A stretch of DNA of 64,000 nucleotides from Pseudoalteromonas sp. GCY. Its GTDB lineage: Bacteria; Pseudomonadota; Gammaproteobacteria; Enterobacterales; Alteromonadaceae. Positions within the stretch are counted from its first letter, which is position 1. Each line of letters starts with the position of its first letter. The DNA is taken from contig NZ_CP068023.1 of the NCBI RefSeq assembly GCF_016695175.1, positions 3,529,501 to 3,593,500 on the forward strand, read 5' to 3'. A program made the position numbers and the translations under genes. Shown here piece after piece: positions 35,538 to 44,882 of this stretch. The notes below the pieces were generated by a model. The model worked only from the letters and a program-made list of their open reading frames with translations. It was not told where the DNA came from and did no database searches.

Positions 35538-36215
35538 TTAACGAGCTAACATCAGCTCAAGACGTGAACCAACGCGCTCTGCGATATCTGCAAGCCCACC
35601 GACCCATTCGATGATCTTGTATAAGAACATCGCATCAATTGGGTTAAGCTCGCTTTCAACAGCGCGTAACTCTCGACGAATTTTAATTTGCATATCGTCG
35701 GTATCTTGCTCGATGGCATCAAGCTCAACTAGCATTTTTTCAACTAAAGTGACTTCACGGCCTCTAAAGCCTGTCTCAAGCAGTTCATCAAACTCATTAA
35801 TCGCTTCTGATGCTTGTTTAGTTGCGTCCACACAACGAGTGACATAAGCAAGAAAATCTTTTTGAATGGATTCAGGGATGACCATTTCACGACCGATAAC
35901 GCGACCTGCGATATCTTTCGCTTTGTTGGCTATCTTATCTTGGTGGGTGATAAGTTCCAGTAAGTCAGTCCGTTCTACTGGCATGAATAAACCACGAGGC
36001 AAATGTAAGCGCACTTCACGCTTTAGCTCATCTGCTTCACGCTCTAGGTTGCGGATTTCAATGCGAATTGCATCCGCTTCTGTCCACTCCCCTTTGAAGA
36101 CATGGTTAAAAAATGGGATCAAAGCCGCACTGGCTTGATGGACTATTTTTATATGCTCTTCAATTGGCTTAATAGGAGATTTAGCAAATACTCCTAAAAA
36201 CGCGTTACTAGGCAT
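35538..36215 (-). CDS. DUF47 (TIGR00153) PhoU-like partner of PiT
   Basis: A 225-residue all-helical protein: VFAKSPIKPIEEHIKIVHQA, LEREADELKREVRLHLPRGL, RTDLLELITHQDKIANKAKD and the C-terminal EWVGGLADIAERVGSRLELM. DUF47 proteins resemble PhoU and usually accompany PiT transporters, for which they are thought to be regulatory. Genes are in the order DUF47-pit, co-directional. A GC-rich hairpin lies between it and phoU. Confidence 0.92.
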   Translation of the reverse strand: MPSNAFLGVFAKSPIKPIEEHIKIVHQASAALIPFFNHVFKGEWTEADAIRIEIRNLEREADELKREVRLHLPRGLFMPVERTDLLELITHQDKIANKAKDIAGRVIGREMVIPESIQKDFLAYVTRCVDATKQASEAINEFDELLETGFRGREVTLVEKMLVELDAIEQDTDDMQIKIRRELRAVESELNPIDAMFLYKIIEWVGGLADIAERVGSRLELMLAR

Positions 36216-36320
36216 AACTGACCCTTAAATCATATTTGTATGCATGTGCAAAGTGTAATTTTACAGCATTGAGCGCTGTTGTGAACGGTTTTATTGCAAG
36301 TTTAGATGAACTTACTATGA

Positions 36321-36343
36321 AATTGCGCGCCGAAAGCGCGCAA
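36321..36343 (-). terminator. Possible terminator after phoU
   Basis: Stem TTGCGCGC/GCGCGCAA (36323-36330 with 36336-36343), 15 bases beyond the phoU stop codon. On the minus strand only TTTC follows, so it may be leaky. Confidence 0.55.
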
Positions 36344-36357
36344 CTAATTGATAAGCA

Positions 36358-37059
36358 TCACAAGGTTTTTGCGATATCTTCTTGAGATGTATGACGAATA
36401 TCTTTGCCATTTACGAAATAAATCACATATTCCGCAATATTTTGACAACGATCGCCGATCCGCTCTAATGAGCGCACAGACCAAATTAAATCCATAATTT
36501 TTGGAATCGAGCGTGGGTCTTCCATCATATAGGTCATAATTTGACGTGTTACTGCTTCGTATTCACGGTCCACTTTGGCATCAGCTTTGTGCACTTCAAA
36601 TGCCTTTTGCGCGTCCATCCGGGCAAACGCATCGAGCACGTCATGTAGCATTTGTGACACTTGGCGACCCATATTGTCAATATTTACCAATAGATCTTGC
36701 TGATCTTTTGTAAACGAATCCAAGGCAACTTTGGCAATACGCTCCGCTTCGTCTCCGATACGTTCAAGATCTGCAATCGTTTTTGCGATGGCAACAACCA
36801 AACGCAAGTCACTGGCTGCAGGCTGTCTTTTGGCGATGATACGTGTACATTCTTCGTCAATATTCACTTCCATCGCATTGACTTTGTAGTCGTTCTGACT
36901 GACCTTTTTCGCTTTTTCAGCATCATTGTGATTAACCGCATCAAGCGCAGTGTTTAATTGCTGCTCTACCAGTCCACCCATACTGAGTACGTGATTTCTC
37001 ACGTTTTCCAGCTCTTCATTAAAGCGGCCAGAAATGTGCTTATTAATATTGTGTTCCAT
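36358..37059 (-). CDS. phoU: PhoU, phosphate signalling regulator
   Basis: A 233-residue three-helix-bundle repeat protein: HISGRFNEELENVRNHVLSM GG near the start, KRQPAASDLRLVVAIAKTIA, DLERIGDEAERIAK, and the second repeat SLERIGDRCQNIAEYVIYFV. It links the Pst transporter to the PhoR kinase and represses the Pho response when phosphate is ample. It has GAGGAG before ATG 37059 and lies 23 bp after pstB as the last gene of pstCAB-phoU. Confidence 0.96.
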   Translation of the reverse strand: MEHNINKHISGRFNEELENVRNHVLSMGGLVEQQLNTALDAVNHNDAEKAKKVSQNDYKVNAMEVNIDEECTRIIAKRQPAASDLRLVVAIAKTIADLERIGDEAERIAKVALDSFTKDQQDLLVNIDNMGRQVSQMLHDVLDAFARMDAQKAFEVHKADAKVDREYEAVTRQIMTYMMEDPRSIPKIMDLIWSVRSLERIGDRCQNIAEYVIYFVNGKDIRHTSQEDIAKTL

Positions 37060-37082
37060 TATATTCTCCTCGCAAGCTCGCC

Positions 37083-37910
37083 TTAACCGTAACGACCTGT
37101 AATATAGTCTTCTGTTTTCTTCTTAGACGGCGTGGTGAATAAGGTATTGGTATCTGCATACTCAATTAACTCACCCATATACATAAACGCAGTTTGATCA
37201 GATACACGCGCAGCTTGTTGCATGTTATGTGTAACGATAACTACAGTATACTTGTTTTTCAGGTCGTTAATGAGTTCTTCGATAACCAATGTTGAAATCG
37301 GATCAAGTGCCGATGTTGGTTCATCAAGTAACAACACTTCTGGTTCAATCGCGATAGAGCGAGCAATCACCAAACGCTGCTGCTGACCACCAGATAAACC
37401 AAATGCACTGTCGTGAAGTCGGTCTTTTACTTCATCCCAAAGTGCGGCGCCACGGAGTGACTTTTCAACCACTTCGTCTAACTTGCGCTTATCTTTGATA
37501 CCTTGTAGGCGCAGACCATAAACCACATTCTCATAAATAGATTTAGGGAAAGGGTTTGGTCTTTGGAATACCATGCCTACGTTACGGCGCAGTGCCGCAA
37601 CATCTACGCTCTTGTCATAAATGTTCTGTCCTTGAAGGTTGATTTCTCCTTCAATACGGCAGCTATCAACAAGGTCGTTCATGCGGTTAATACAACGCAG
37701 TAACGTTGACTTACCACAGCCTGATGGACCGATAAACGCGGTTACCTGCCCTTTTGGGATCAACATATTGACGTTGCTAAGGGCTTGTTTATCACCATAG
37801 TAAAGATCTAGGTTTTTGATCTCTAGTGCGGTGAGTTCTGGACTTAAGTTTGCTAAATCAAGCTTGTTATTGCCGTTTGCTTGATTGACTTCTGGCGCTA
37901 CTGTAATCAT
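37083..37910 (-). CDS. pstB: PstB, phosphate ABC transporter ATPase
   Basis: 275 residues. Walker [10 protein letters not shown], PstB-specific [13 protein letters not shown]-loop [16 protein letters not shown], signature [16 protein letters not shown], Walker [14 protein letters not shown] and the switch His in [17 protein letters not shown] are all intact. It energises phosphate import through PstC and PstA. It lies between pstA (27 bp) and phoU (23 bp). Confidence 0.97.
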   Translation of the reverse strand: MITVAPEVNQANGNNKLDLANLSPELTALEIKNLDLYYGDKQALSNVNMLIPKGQVTAFIGPSGCGKSTLLRCINRMNDLVDSCRIEGEINLQGQNIYDKSVDVAALRRNVGMVFQRPNPFPKSIYENVVYGLRLQGIKDKRKLDEVVEKSLRGAALWDEVKDRLHDSAFGLSGGQQQRLVIARSIAIEPEVLLLDEPTSALDPISTLVIEELINDLKNKYTVVIVTHNMQQAARVSDQTAFMYMGELIEYADTNTLFTTPSKKKTEDYITGRYG

Positions 37911-37937
37911 GTTTTTACCTATTAAAAATCTTTACTA

Positions 37938-39587
37938 TTAATGCTCTAACGATCTGAATTTTTCGCGTAAGTGGTTACGAATACCAATCGCTGTGATATT
38001 CAGTGCAATAATCACCGTAACCAGTAGGAACGCGGTCGCATAAACCAAAGGTCTAGCAGCTTCAACATTCGGGCTTTGAAAACCAACATCATAAATATGG
38101 AATCCTAAGTGCATAAACTTACGATCCAAGTGAATATAGGGGAAGTTTCCGTCTAGCGGTAGGGTTGGTGCCATTTTTACTACACCAACCAGCATCAGAG
38201 GTGCTACCTCACCCGCAGCACGAGCAACAGCAAGAATAAGACCCGTCATAATTGCTGGACTTGCCATTGGTACAATGATCCGCCATAAGGTTTCAGCTTG
38301 AGTTGCACCAAGCGCAAGTGAACCATGGCGCACTGAGCTTGGGATCCGAGACAGACCTTCTTCCGTGGATACAATAACCACTGGCAAAGTAAGGATAGCA
38401 AGTGTAAGTGCAGACCAAATCACACCCGGTGTACCAAATACAGGACTTGGCGCAGCCTCAGGGTAGAAAAGTTCGTCAATTGACCCACCTAGCATGTAAA
38501 CGAAGAATCCTAAGCCAAACACCCCATATACAATGGATGGAACACCTGCAAGGTTGATCACCGCGATGCGGATCATCTTAGTCACAGCGTTTTTTGCTGC
38601 ATATTCATGGAGATAAATCGCGGCAATAACACCGAATGGTGTCACGATCACCGCCATCAGCATAACCATAAATACCGTACCAAAGATTGCTGGGAATACC
38701 CCACCTTCGGTGTTTGCTTCACGCGGGTCATCGCTCACAAACTTGCTGATTTGCACTAAATAGTGACCCACTTTGGCAAAAAAGCCCATGTCATTTGGAA
38801 ACCAAACATCCAACACCTGGTACAGAGGCAAAGTCACTTCTTCACCACGCATATCGCGCACCACAACTTGGTCACGCTTCGCCTGCTTTCTTAGCTCAAA
38901 TAAACGCTTTTCGAAGACTTTGTAATCTTCACGTAGCTCAGCACGACGTGCATTTAACTCTGCTAACTTTTCCTCTGTCAGGTCATTATCAAGCTGATAC
39001 GACTTTTCTTTTAAACGTAGACGTTCAAGCTCATAGTTAATGTGCCCGATTTCGCTATTTTGTAGATCAAGCGCTTCGTCATTAAGGTCAACGGCACGCT
39101 CAACAAGCTCATGTAGCCTTTCAATCGGCTGGTCAGTGACTACTTTACCGTCTTCTAAAACGCGGGCAACATAGCCATAGAAATTACCATTTTTACTACG
39201 CTCAAATACCGCTAATTCCGCTGGTGTAGACTGGCTTTTGATGTCTGTTGATAATACCCAACGAAAATCAAGTTCTACATATTCACGGTTACCCGTTTTA
39301 ACGAGCAAACGCTCGATTTGGTCGCTGTTGTAGCCTGAAAGGTCGAACCCAGCTGCTTCAAGGCGAGATTTTGGTACCATCTCGCGATCGTATATTTCAC
39401 CAATTACGGTTTGCTTAGCAACCGAACCATCAAGATGCATCTCAACAACTTGAGATGGCCAAAAGAAGCTCAGTCCTTTCCACGCTATCATCGCAAGTAG
39501 TCCAATTACTGAAATCAAACTAATACTGACCGCGCCACCTGTCATCCAGATCCACGGAGAACCTGACTTAAACCACTGTTTTACCAT
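37938..39587 (-). CDS. pstA: PstA, phosphate ABC transporter permease (long form)
   Basis: 549 residues, nearly twice the E. coli length of about 296. The C-terminal half is a normal permease domain (FGTVFMVMLMAVIVTPFGVI, AVINLAGVPSIVYGVFGLGF, the EAA-type loop GSLALGATQAETLWRIIVPM, ARAAGEVAPLMLVG). The N-terminal half has one membrane helix (about 14-38) and then about 220 residues, partly coiled coil, predicted to be periplasmic. The same long form is familiar from other marine gammaproteobacteria. Confidence 0.94.
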   Translation of the reverse strand: MVKQWFKSGSPWIWMTGGAVSISLISVIGLLAMIAWKGLSFFWPSQVVEMHLDGSVAKQTVIGEIYDREMVPKSRLEAAGFDLSGYNSDQIERLLVKTGNREYVELDFRWVLSTDIKSQSTPAELAVFERSKNGNFYGYVARVLEDGKVVTDQPIERLHELVERAVDLNDEALDLQNSEIGHINYELERLRLKEKSYQLDNDLTEEKLAELNARRAELREDYKVFEKRLFELRKQAKRDQVVVRDMRGEEVTLPLYQVLDVWFPNDMGFFAKVGHYLVQISKFVSDDPREANTEGGVFPAIFGTVFMVMLMAVIVTPFGVIAAIYLHEYAAKNAVTKMIRIAVINLAGVPSIVYGVFGLGFFVYMLGGSIDELFYPEAAPSPVFGTPGVIWSALTLAILTLPVVIVSTEEGLSRIPSSVRHGSLALGATQAETLWRIIVPMASPAIMTGLILAVARAAGEVAPLMLVGVVKMAPTLPLDGNFPYIHLDRKFMHLGFHIYDVGFQSPNVEAARPLVYATAFLLVTVIIALNITAIGIRNHLREKFRSLEH

Positions 39588-39602
39588 GTCATGTCACTCC
39601 AA

Positions 39603-41837
39603 TTACATTGAGCTGTACTTTTCACGCAGCTGCTGACGAACAAACTCAGCAACGGTGTTAAATACGAAAGTAAAAATAAACAATACAAAGGCAGCTAGGA
39701 ACAGGATGCGATAGTGAGAGCTGCCAACTTCAGACTCCGGCATTTCCACCGCAATGTTTGCAGCAAGCGTACGCATACCCTGGAAGATACTCCAGTCCAT
39801 GATTGGCGTGTTACCGGTTGCCATTAATACAATCATGGTTTCCCCTACGGCGCGGCCAAGACCCATCATCACCGCAGAGAAGATACCAGGGCTTGCAGTC
39901 AGTAATACAACACGAACCAAAGTCTGCCACTGCGTAGCACCGAGTGCCAATGAACCATTTGAAAGATGTTTAGGTACGCTAAATACCGCGTCTTCTGCAA
40001 TAGAGAAGATTGTAGGAATAACCGCAAAGCCCATCGCGATACCCACTACCAGCGAGTTACGCTGGTCGAATGTTAGACCTAATTCATTGGTTAGATACTG
40101 GCGCACATTACCGCCAAACAACCAAGACTCAATACCACTGCTCATGGCAAATGAAATCCAGCCTACGATGAGCACAACAGGGATCAGCAAGATTGAATGC
40201 CAACCTTCAGGCACAACGTGTCTTACTTTTGCAGGTAACTTAGTCCAGCCAAATGCCGTTGCTATCATCGCGATTGGCAATAGCACCAATAAAGCAACCA
40301 CGGCGGGTAGATGAGTTTCAATTAAAGGAGCAAGCCAAAGACCTGCCAAGAAGCCCAAGATAACCGTTGGTAGTGCTTCCATTATCTCGACCGTTGGTTT
40401 CACCACGCGGCGCAACTCACTCGACATAAAATAGGCGGTGTAAATTGCTGACGCCAGTGCGATAGGAACAGCAAACAACATGGCGTAAAGCGCCGCTTTA
40501 ATAGTACCGAACGAAATAGGTACTAATGAGAATTTCGATTCAAAGTCATCACTCGCAGAGGTTGACTGCCAAGTATAAGCAGGTTCAGGATACCCTTCAT
40601 ACCACACTTCTTGCCATAGAGCTGACCAAGTTACTTCAGGGTGTTCATTGTGTAGCTCTACCACCGTCAACGTATCATCGGCTAGTAACAAAGCCGCATT
40701 TGCACGCGGCGCTACCGCAAACTTCTGTACTGCTTTATCTGTGATTTTACCTTGCCATAAGTGCGCTTCACTGGTGGTATAATATAGACCTAACTGACCA
40801 TTTTCGTTGGTCGTGAAGAAAGTACGACGATAGTATTCGCTGAATAGTTTGACCTGTTTACTCTTTGGTGTCTCAAAAGAACGTATTTTAGCAAACTGGC
40901 GTCCATCATCTGTATTGACTTCAAACCATTGCGAAACCTCACCGTTGTCGTTAGCAAGCATTAACGAGTTGGCGCCCGCTAGCAGGTTCATATCGACTAA
41001 GTTGGCATTTTCTTCGTTTGCAGCAAGCAATTGGAATAACTCAACCTCAGAAGCATAGCGAGAGTCAAAGACGTAAACTTGGTTTGCTGAGCGAACAAAT
41101 GTACGCGACGTATCTGGAGAAATAAGTAACTCATCAACGCGACCATCAATATCTAGCTCGGTACGCTCAACCGCCCACTCAACTTCTCCAGTAAACATGT
41201 TTTCTTCAGCAACAAAAGAGGCAAAAATCACACGTTTATCCGCAGTCTGTGCAACAACAGCGGTTTTGTCTTCGAAGTGACTAAAGGCGAATTTACGAAT
41301 TGCTTGCCCTTGTTCATCAACAATCAGTTGCTTCGCATTAAGTGGATAACTTAAGCGAGGAGTTAAAACACGTTGATTACCAGGAAAGCTTACCGTGAAC
41401 ATCGGCTTCACTAGTTGTACCTGGCCATTATCCAGACCAAATGCATATTGCCCTAGGAAAGGCGCACTTTCTGCAAATGCTGTAACATTACCGTCAAGTT
41501 CAACATCCAATGTATCTAGTAATTTAACGGCGCTTTCACCTTTGATCTGGTAATAATCTACCGACCCTTGGCTACCGAGTAAGTACGCAATTTCAGTTTG
41601 TTCTTCTACCCCTACACCTAAATATGCTTTGTCTTGTGTAAGCTGAATATCCATACGCTTCTCAACCTTTGCTGATTCAAAGATTGGTTGAACGACATAT
41701 AATAAGTAGAAGAAGATAAGTAAAAGTGCGACTAATACCATTACTCCACCAGAAGTAATGCCAAATTGTGCAAACCTGTCTTTAAAGAGACGGCTTCTAT
41801 CCGTTTTAAAGGATGGCTTATGCGGATTTGAAGTCAT
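39603..41837 (-). CDS. pstC: PstC, phosphate ABC transporter permease (long form)
   Basis: About 744 residues against about 319 in E. coli. After a first membrane helix (about 27-48) comes a periplasmic insert of about 400 residues with repeated beta-type segments (DKRVIFASFV, TSRTFVRSANQVYVFDSRYA, NANLVDMNLLAGANSLMLAN) that suggest a propeller-like fold. The permease domain follows (FAVPIALASAIYTAYFMSSE, EIMEALPTVILGFLAGLWLA, GSLALGATQWQTLVRVVLLT). I start it at ATG 41837, with AAGGG eight bases upstream. The frame's first ATG (41870) overlaps the -10 hexamer of the Pho promoter. Confidence 0.93.
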   Translation of the reverse strand: MTSNPHKPSFKTDRSRLFKDRFAQFGITSGGVMVLVALLLIFFYLLYVVQPIFESAKVEKRMDIQLTQDKAYLGVGVEEQTEIAYLLGSQGSVDYYQIKGESAVKLLDTLDVELDGNVTAFAESAPFLGQYAFGLDNGQVQLVKPMFTVSFPGNQRVLTPRLSYPLNAKQLIVDEQGQAIRKFAFSHFEDKTAVVAQTADKRVIFASFVAEENMFTGEVEWAVERTELDIDGRVDELLISPDTSRTFVRSANQVYVFDSRYASEVELFQLLAANEENANLVDMNLLAGANSLMLANDNGEVSQWFEVNTDDGRQFAKIRSFETPKSKQVKLFSEYYRRTFFTTNENGQLGLYYTTSEAHLWQGKITDKAVQKFAVAPRANAALLLADDTLTVVELHNEHPEVTWSALWQEVWYEGYPEPAYTWQSTSASDDFESKFSLVPISFGTIKAALYAMLFAVPIALASAIYTAYFMSSELRRVVKPTVEIMEALPTVILGFLAGLWLAPLIETHLPAVVALLVLLPIAMIATAFGWTKLPAKVRHVVPEGWHSILLIPVVLIVGWISFAMSSGIESWLFGGNVRQYLTNELGLTFDQRNSLVVGIAMGFAVIPTIFSIAEDAVFSVPKHLSNGSLALGATQWQTLVRVVLLTASPGIFSAVMMGLGRAVGETMIVLMATGNTPIMDWSIFQGMRTLAANIAVEMPESEVGSSHYRILFLAAFVLFIFTFVFNTVAEFVRQQLREKYSSM

Positions 41838-41868
41838 CAATATACCCTTTGGTTTAAAAATTGGGGGC

Positions 41869-41913
41869 ATTATATTTCATCAAGATGACAGTTGTGTTAC
41901 ACCTGAGACACAA
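41869..41913 (-). promoter_or_regulatory. PhoB-dependent promoter of pstCAB-phoU
   Basis: On the minus strand three 7-mers at exact 11-bp intervals, TTGTGTC (41913-41907), GTGTAAC (41902-41896) and CTGTCAT (41891-41885), form a Pho-box-like array. TATAAT (41874-41869) follows ten bases after the last unit, the standard distance for PhoB activation. It lies about 32 bp before the preferred pstC start. Confidence 0.8.
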
Positions 41914-42071
41914 TTGAACTTTCTTCAATTGGCATTTACCATCAAATTCATTATAAAAATAATGGAACTAATCGGCTCAAAAAACGCTCTGATTGTTAGC
42001 CTAGAGCAAATACAGAAATTTCGTTGCATTTCTTTACATTAAGTGTTTATGGGCACTGGACAAAGTAAGTT

Positions 42072-42087
42072 TTTAGACTAGTCTAAA
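42072..42087. promoter_or_regulatory. 16-bp perfect palindrome upstream of the gcvR-like gene
   Basis: TTTAGACTAGTCTAAA reads the same on both strands and lies 55 bp before the gcvR-like start codon, in the 305-bp divergent gap between pstC and that gene (41838-42142). It looks like a dimeric repressor site; the protein that binds is unknown. Apart from this and the Pho promoter I see nothing else in the gap. Confidence 0.45.
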
Positions 42088-42142
42088 TCATGCGCCGAAT
42101 TCGTTTTTTCGCCTACGGGCGCCACAAAAAAAGAGACATGAT

Positions 42143-42649
42143 ATGAAGCAGTTAATATTAACACTTATAGGTAAGGACCGACCGGGTCTCGTTGAGGAAA
42201 TCTCTTCCACTATTCTTTCCCACCATGGCAATTGGTTAACCAGCAATTTAAGCCACCTTGCTGGACAATTCGCAGGCATAGTGCAGGTTGAGGTTGCTGA
42301 AGAACATTTGCAAGAAATACAAGATGCATTGCATAAATTGCCAGGTTTAGACGTGAGTGTTGAATCAGGCGAAAACTTGCAAGCGCAGGAAGAGCCAGAT
42401 ACATTAAATTTAATCATCACAGGCAACGATAGACCGGGAATTGTGCAAGAACTTGCTACGGTTATTCGCCACAAAGGTGCAAACATCACGCACTTAACCT
42501 CAAAACAACGTAGTGCACCAAACTGGGGACTGCCTATTTTCAGCGCTTTCGCAACCGTGACTTTACCTGCTGGCACAGTCAAGGAAAACGTAATTGAAGC
42601 ACTCGAGTCAATCACCAGTGATTTGATCGTGGACATAGAAGAAAGCTAA
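42143..42649 (+). CDS. GcvR-like protein with two ACT domains
   Basis: 168 residues consisting of two ACT domains: LTLIGKDRPGLVEEISSTIL near the N-terminus and LIITGNDRPGIVQELATVIR near residue 92. This is the layout of GcvR, which in E. coli binds GcvA and represses the glycine cleavage genes in the absence of glycine. Other ACT-ACT proteins exist and no gcv gene is near, so the specific role is tentative. It is divergent from pstC. Confidence 0.8.
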   Translation: MKQLILTLIGKDRPGLVEEISSTILSHHGNWLTSNLSHLAGQFAGIVQVEVAEEHLQEIQDALHKLPGLDVSVESGENLQAQEEPDTLNLIITGNDRPGIVQELATVIRHKGANITHLTSKQRSAPNWGLPIFSAFATVTLPAGTVKENVIEALESITSDLIVDIEES

Positions 42650-42703
42650 AACCTACACTATACTCATGATGGTTGCATGGCAAACACGACAGGCGCGTTG
42701 TGT

Positions 42704-42721
42704 TTGTCATAATTATGTCAC
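42704..42721 (+). promoter_or_regulatory. Pho box upstream of ppk
   Basis: TTGTCATAATTATGTCAC consists of two 7-mers (TTGTCAT, ATGTCAC) separated by AATT at an 11-bp period, a close match to the Pho box. A weak -10-like TAAGCT starts ten bases after it (42732-42737). It lies 35 bp before the ppk start codon. Confidence 0.75.
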
Positions 42722-42756
42722 ACACCCTGCTTAAGCTGTAAAAATAAGCTGTACCT

Positions 42757-44865
42757 ATGGAAAGCACCATGCAGGCCGTATCTCTAGAGCATAAAACTAT
42801 CACGTACTTTGCCAAAGAATTAAGCTGGCTCTCATTTAACGAACGCGTTTTACAAGAAGCCAAGGACCCAACCAACCCGATCATCGAGCGGATCCGGTTT
42901 CTTGGTATATTTTCCAATAATTTAGACGAGTTTTTCCAAGTCCGTGTTGCGGATGTAAAGCGCCGTATCTTATTAAATAATCTACCTGATACCAATTTCG
43001 ACGAAGATGAAGCACTACTCGCTGACATTCAAAAGAAAGTATTGGAACTAGGTAAAAAGTTTAGTGTTATTTATGATCAGATCCTCATTGATTTAAATGA
43101 GCATAATATCCATATTAAGCAACCAGATGCGCTGTCGGATTTCCACAAAAATTGGCTTGCAAACTATTTTAAAGACCAAGTACTGCCTCATCTATTGCCA
43201 ATGATGATTAACGAAAGTAAGGACTACTCGGACAACATCAATGACACCATGACCCACCTGTTTGTGGAATTAAATGGCGAGAAGCAGCATCATGCCTTTT
43301 TAGAAGTTCCCACGGACCGTCTGAACCGTTTTGTCCAGCTGCCACCAGAAAAAACCCGAAGGCATAAAACGATTGTGTTACTCGATGACGTTATTCGATT
43401 CTTTATTGCCGATGTCTTTAAGAGTTTCTTCAAATTTGAGCGCATTGAAGCCTATTCGATGAAGCTCACTCGTGACGCCGAGTACAACTTAGATGATGAG
43501 CTTGAAGAAGGCGTGTTAGATACGATGTCTAAAGGCCTAAAACAACGCTTGTATGCCGAGCCTGTGCGTTTAGTCTACGAAGAATCAATGCCGGAAGAAA
43601 TGATCAAGCTGATGAAAAAACGCTTAGGAGTGACAGGTCAAGATGCCATGATCCCTGGCGGTAGATATCGCAATTTCCGAGATTTTATTTCTTTTCCAAA
43701 TGTTGGTCGCGGCTACCTAGAAAATAAACCACTGCCGCCGCTTAAAAGTGCAGCCTTTTCAAAATATAGTAGCGTCTTCCGCGCGATTTCAGTTCAAGAT
43801 ATTTTACTGTATTACCCCTACCATACCTTTAATCACATGCTGGAATATATCCGCCAAGCTGCGTTTGATCCCAGAGTGACACAAATAAAGGTCAACATTT
43901 ATCGAGTTGCCAAGCAATCTCGTTTGGTAGCCTCATTGATCAATGCGGCAAAAAACGGCAAAAAAGTCACCGTGATGGTTGAATTAAAAGCCCGCTTTGA
44001 TGAACAAAACAATATTGAGTGGGCAAAACTCATGAGCGAATACGGTATTAAGGTCATGATTGGCATACCAGCGCTTAAGGTCCATAGTAAGCTTTGTGTG
44101 GTTCACCGCAGAGAAAAAGGCAAAATCGTCAAATATGCACACATAGGCACAGGTAACTTCCACGAAAAAACCGCCCGAATTTATACTGATTTCAGTTTGT
44201 TTACCAAACATCCTGATATCACAGAAGAATGCGATAGCGTGTTTCGCTTTATTGAGAGTAGTTATCTACCGTTTAAATTCGAACATCTGATGATTTCGCC
44301 CATCAATGCACGTAGTCGAATTTTAGAGTTGATCGATGAAGAGATAACCCATGCCGAGCAAGGCCGAACAGGAAAAGTAACAATTAAGATCAATAACTTA
44401 GTTGATAAGCAGCTCGTTGATAAACTTTACGAAGCATCGCGTAAAGGCGTCAAGATCCGCCTCATAGTGCGTGGTATGTGTGCACTTGTGCCAGGCATTG
44501 CACAGTTTAGCGATAATATAAAAATCATAAGTATCGTAGATCGCTTCTTAGAGCACCCACGAGTGATGATTTTCGACAACAACGGCGACCCCAAGATCTA
44601 CATCTCCTCAGCGGACTGGATGACCCGTAACCTCGACCACCGTGTCGAAGTAGGCACGCCTATTTATGCCGAGCATTTGAAGAAACTAATTATCGATATC
44701 ATTGAATTGCAATTTAAAGATCGCACCAAAGCCAGAGTTATTGACGCCGAACAGAAGAATCTGTACGTTCGCCGAGGTAACCGTAAAAAAATTCGCTCTC
44801 AGATCGCGATTTATGACCATTTAAAAAAATGGGAGTTACACCAATTAAATGAAGCGAAAGAATAA
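42757..44865 (+). CDS. ppk: Ppk1, polyphosphate kinase
   Basis: 702 residues. It reversibly polymerises the gamma-phosphate of ATP into polyphosphate. Highly conserved segments: KELSWLSFNERVLQEA, FLGIFSNNLDEFFQVRVADV, VLLYYPYHTF-like ILLYYPYHTFNHMLEYIRQA, KKVTVMVELKARFDEQNNIE, the autophosphorylated His region ALKVHSKLCVV, and HIGTGNFHEKTARIYTD. ATG 42757 is used; ATG 42769, preceded by GGAAAG, is an alternative start. It forms an operon with ppx (17 bp gap) behind a Pho box. Confidence 0.96.
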   Translation: MESTMQAVSLEHKTITYFAKELSWLSFNERVLQEAKDPTNPIIERIRFLGIFSNNLDEFFQVRVADVKRRILLNNLPDTNFDEDEALLADIQKKVLELGKKFSVIYDQILIDLNEHNIHIKQPDALSDFHKNWLANYFKDQVLPHLLPMMINESKDYSDNINDTMTHLFVELNGEKQHHAFLEVPTDRLNRFVQLPPEKTRRHKTIVLLDDVIRFFIADVFKSFFKFERIEAYSMKLTRDAEYNLDDELEEGVLDTMSKGLKQRLYAEPVRLVYEESMPEEMIKLMKKRLGVTGQDAMIPGGRYRNFRDFISFPNVGRGYLENKPLPPLKSAAFSKYSSVFRAISVQDILLYYPYHTFNHMLEYIRQAAFDPRVTQIKVNIYRVAKQSRLVASLINAAKNGKKVTVMVELKARFDEQNNIEWAKLMSEYGIKVMIGIPALKVHSKLCVVHRREKGKIVKYAHIGTGNFHEKTARIYTDFSLFTKHPDITEECDSVFRFIESSYLPFKFEHLMISPINARSRILELIDEEITHAEQGRTGKVTIKINNLVDKQLVDKLYEASRKGVKIRLIVRGMCALVPGIAQFSDNIKIISIVDRFLEHPRVMIFDNNGDPKIYISSADWMTRNLDHRVEVGTPIYAEHLKKLIIDIIELQFKDRTKARVIDAEQKNLYVRRGNRKKIRSQIAIYDHLKKWELHQLNEAKE

Positions 44866-44882
44866 CCGTTGAGGAAGAATAT

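Noticed and set aside
39754..40314. 186-codon plus-strand frame inside pstC
   Set aside because: Antisense to conserved permease sequence; composition is that of a codon-shadow (Pro/Thr/Ala rich) and no start signal is present.
41838..42142. pstS expected next to pstC
   Set aside because: The gap is only 305 bp and contains a Pho promoter and a palindrome; no binding-protein frame is present.
42088..42636. 182-codon minus-strand frame opposite the gcvR-like gene
   Set aside because: Covers the gene almost exactly; Ser/Cys-rich product without family resemblance, a shadow of the ACT-domain gene.
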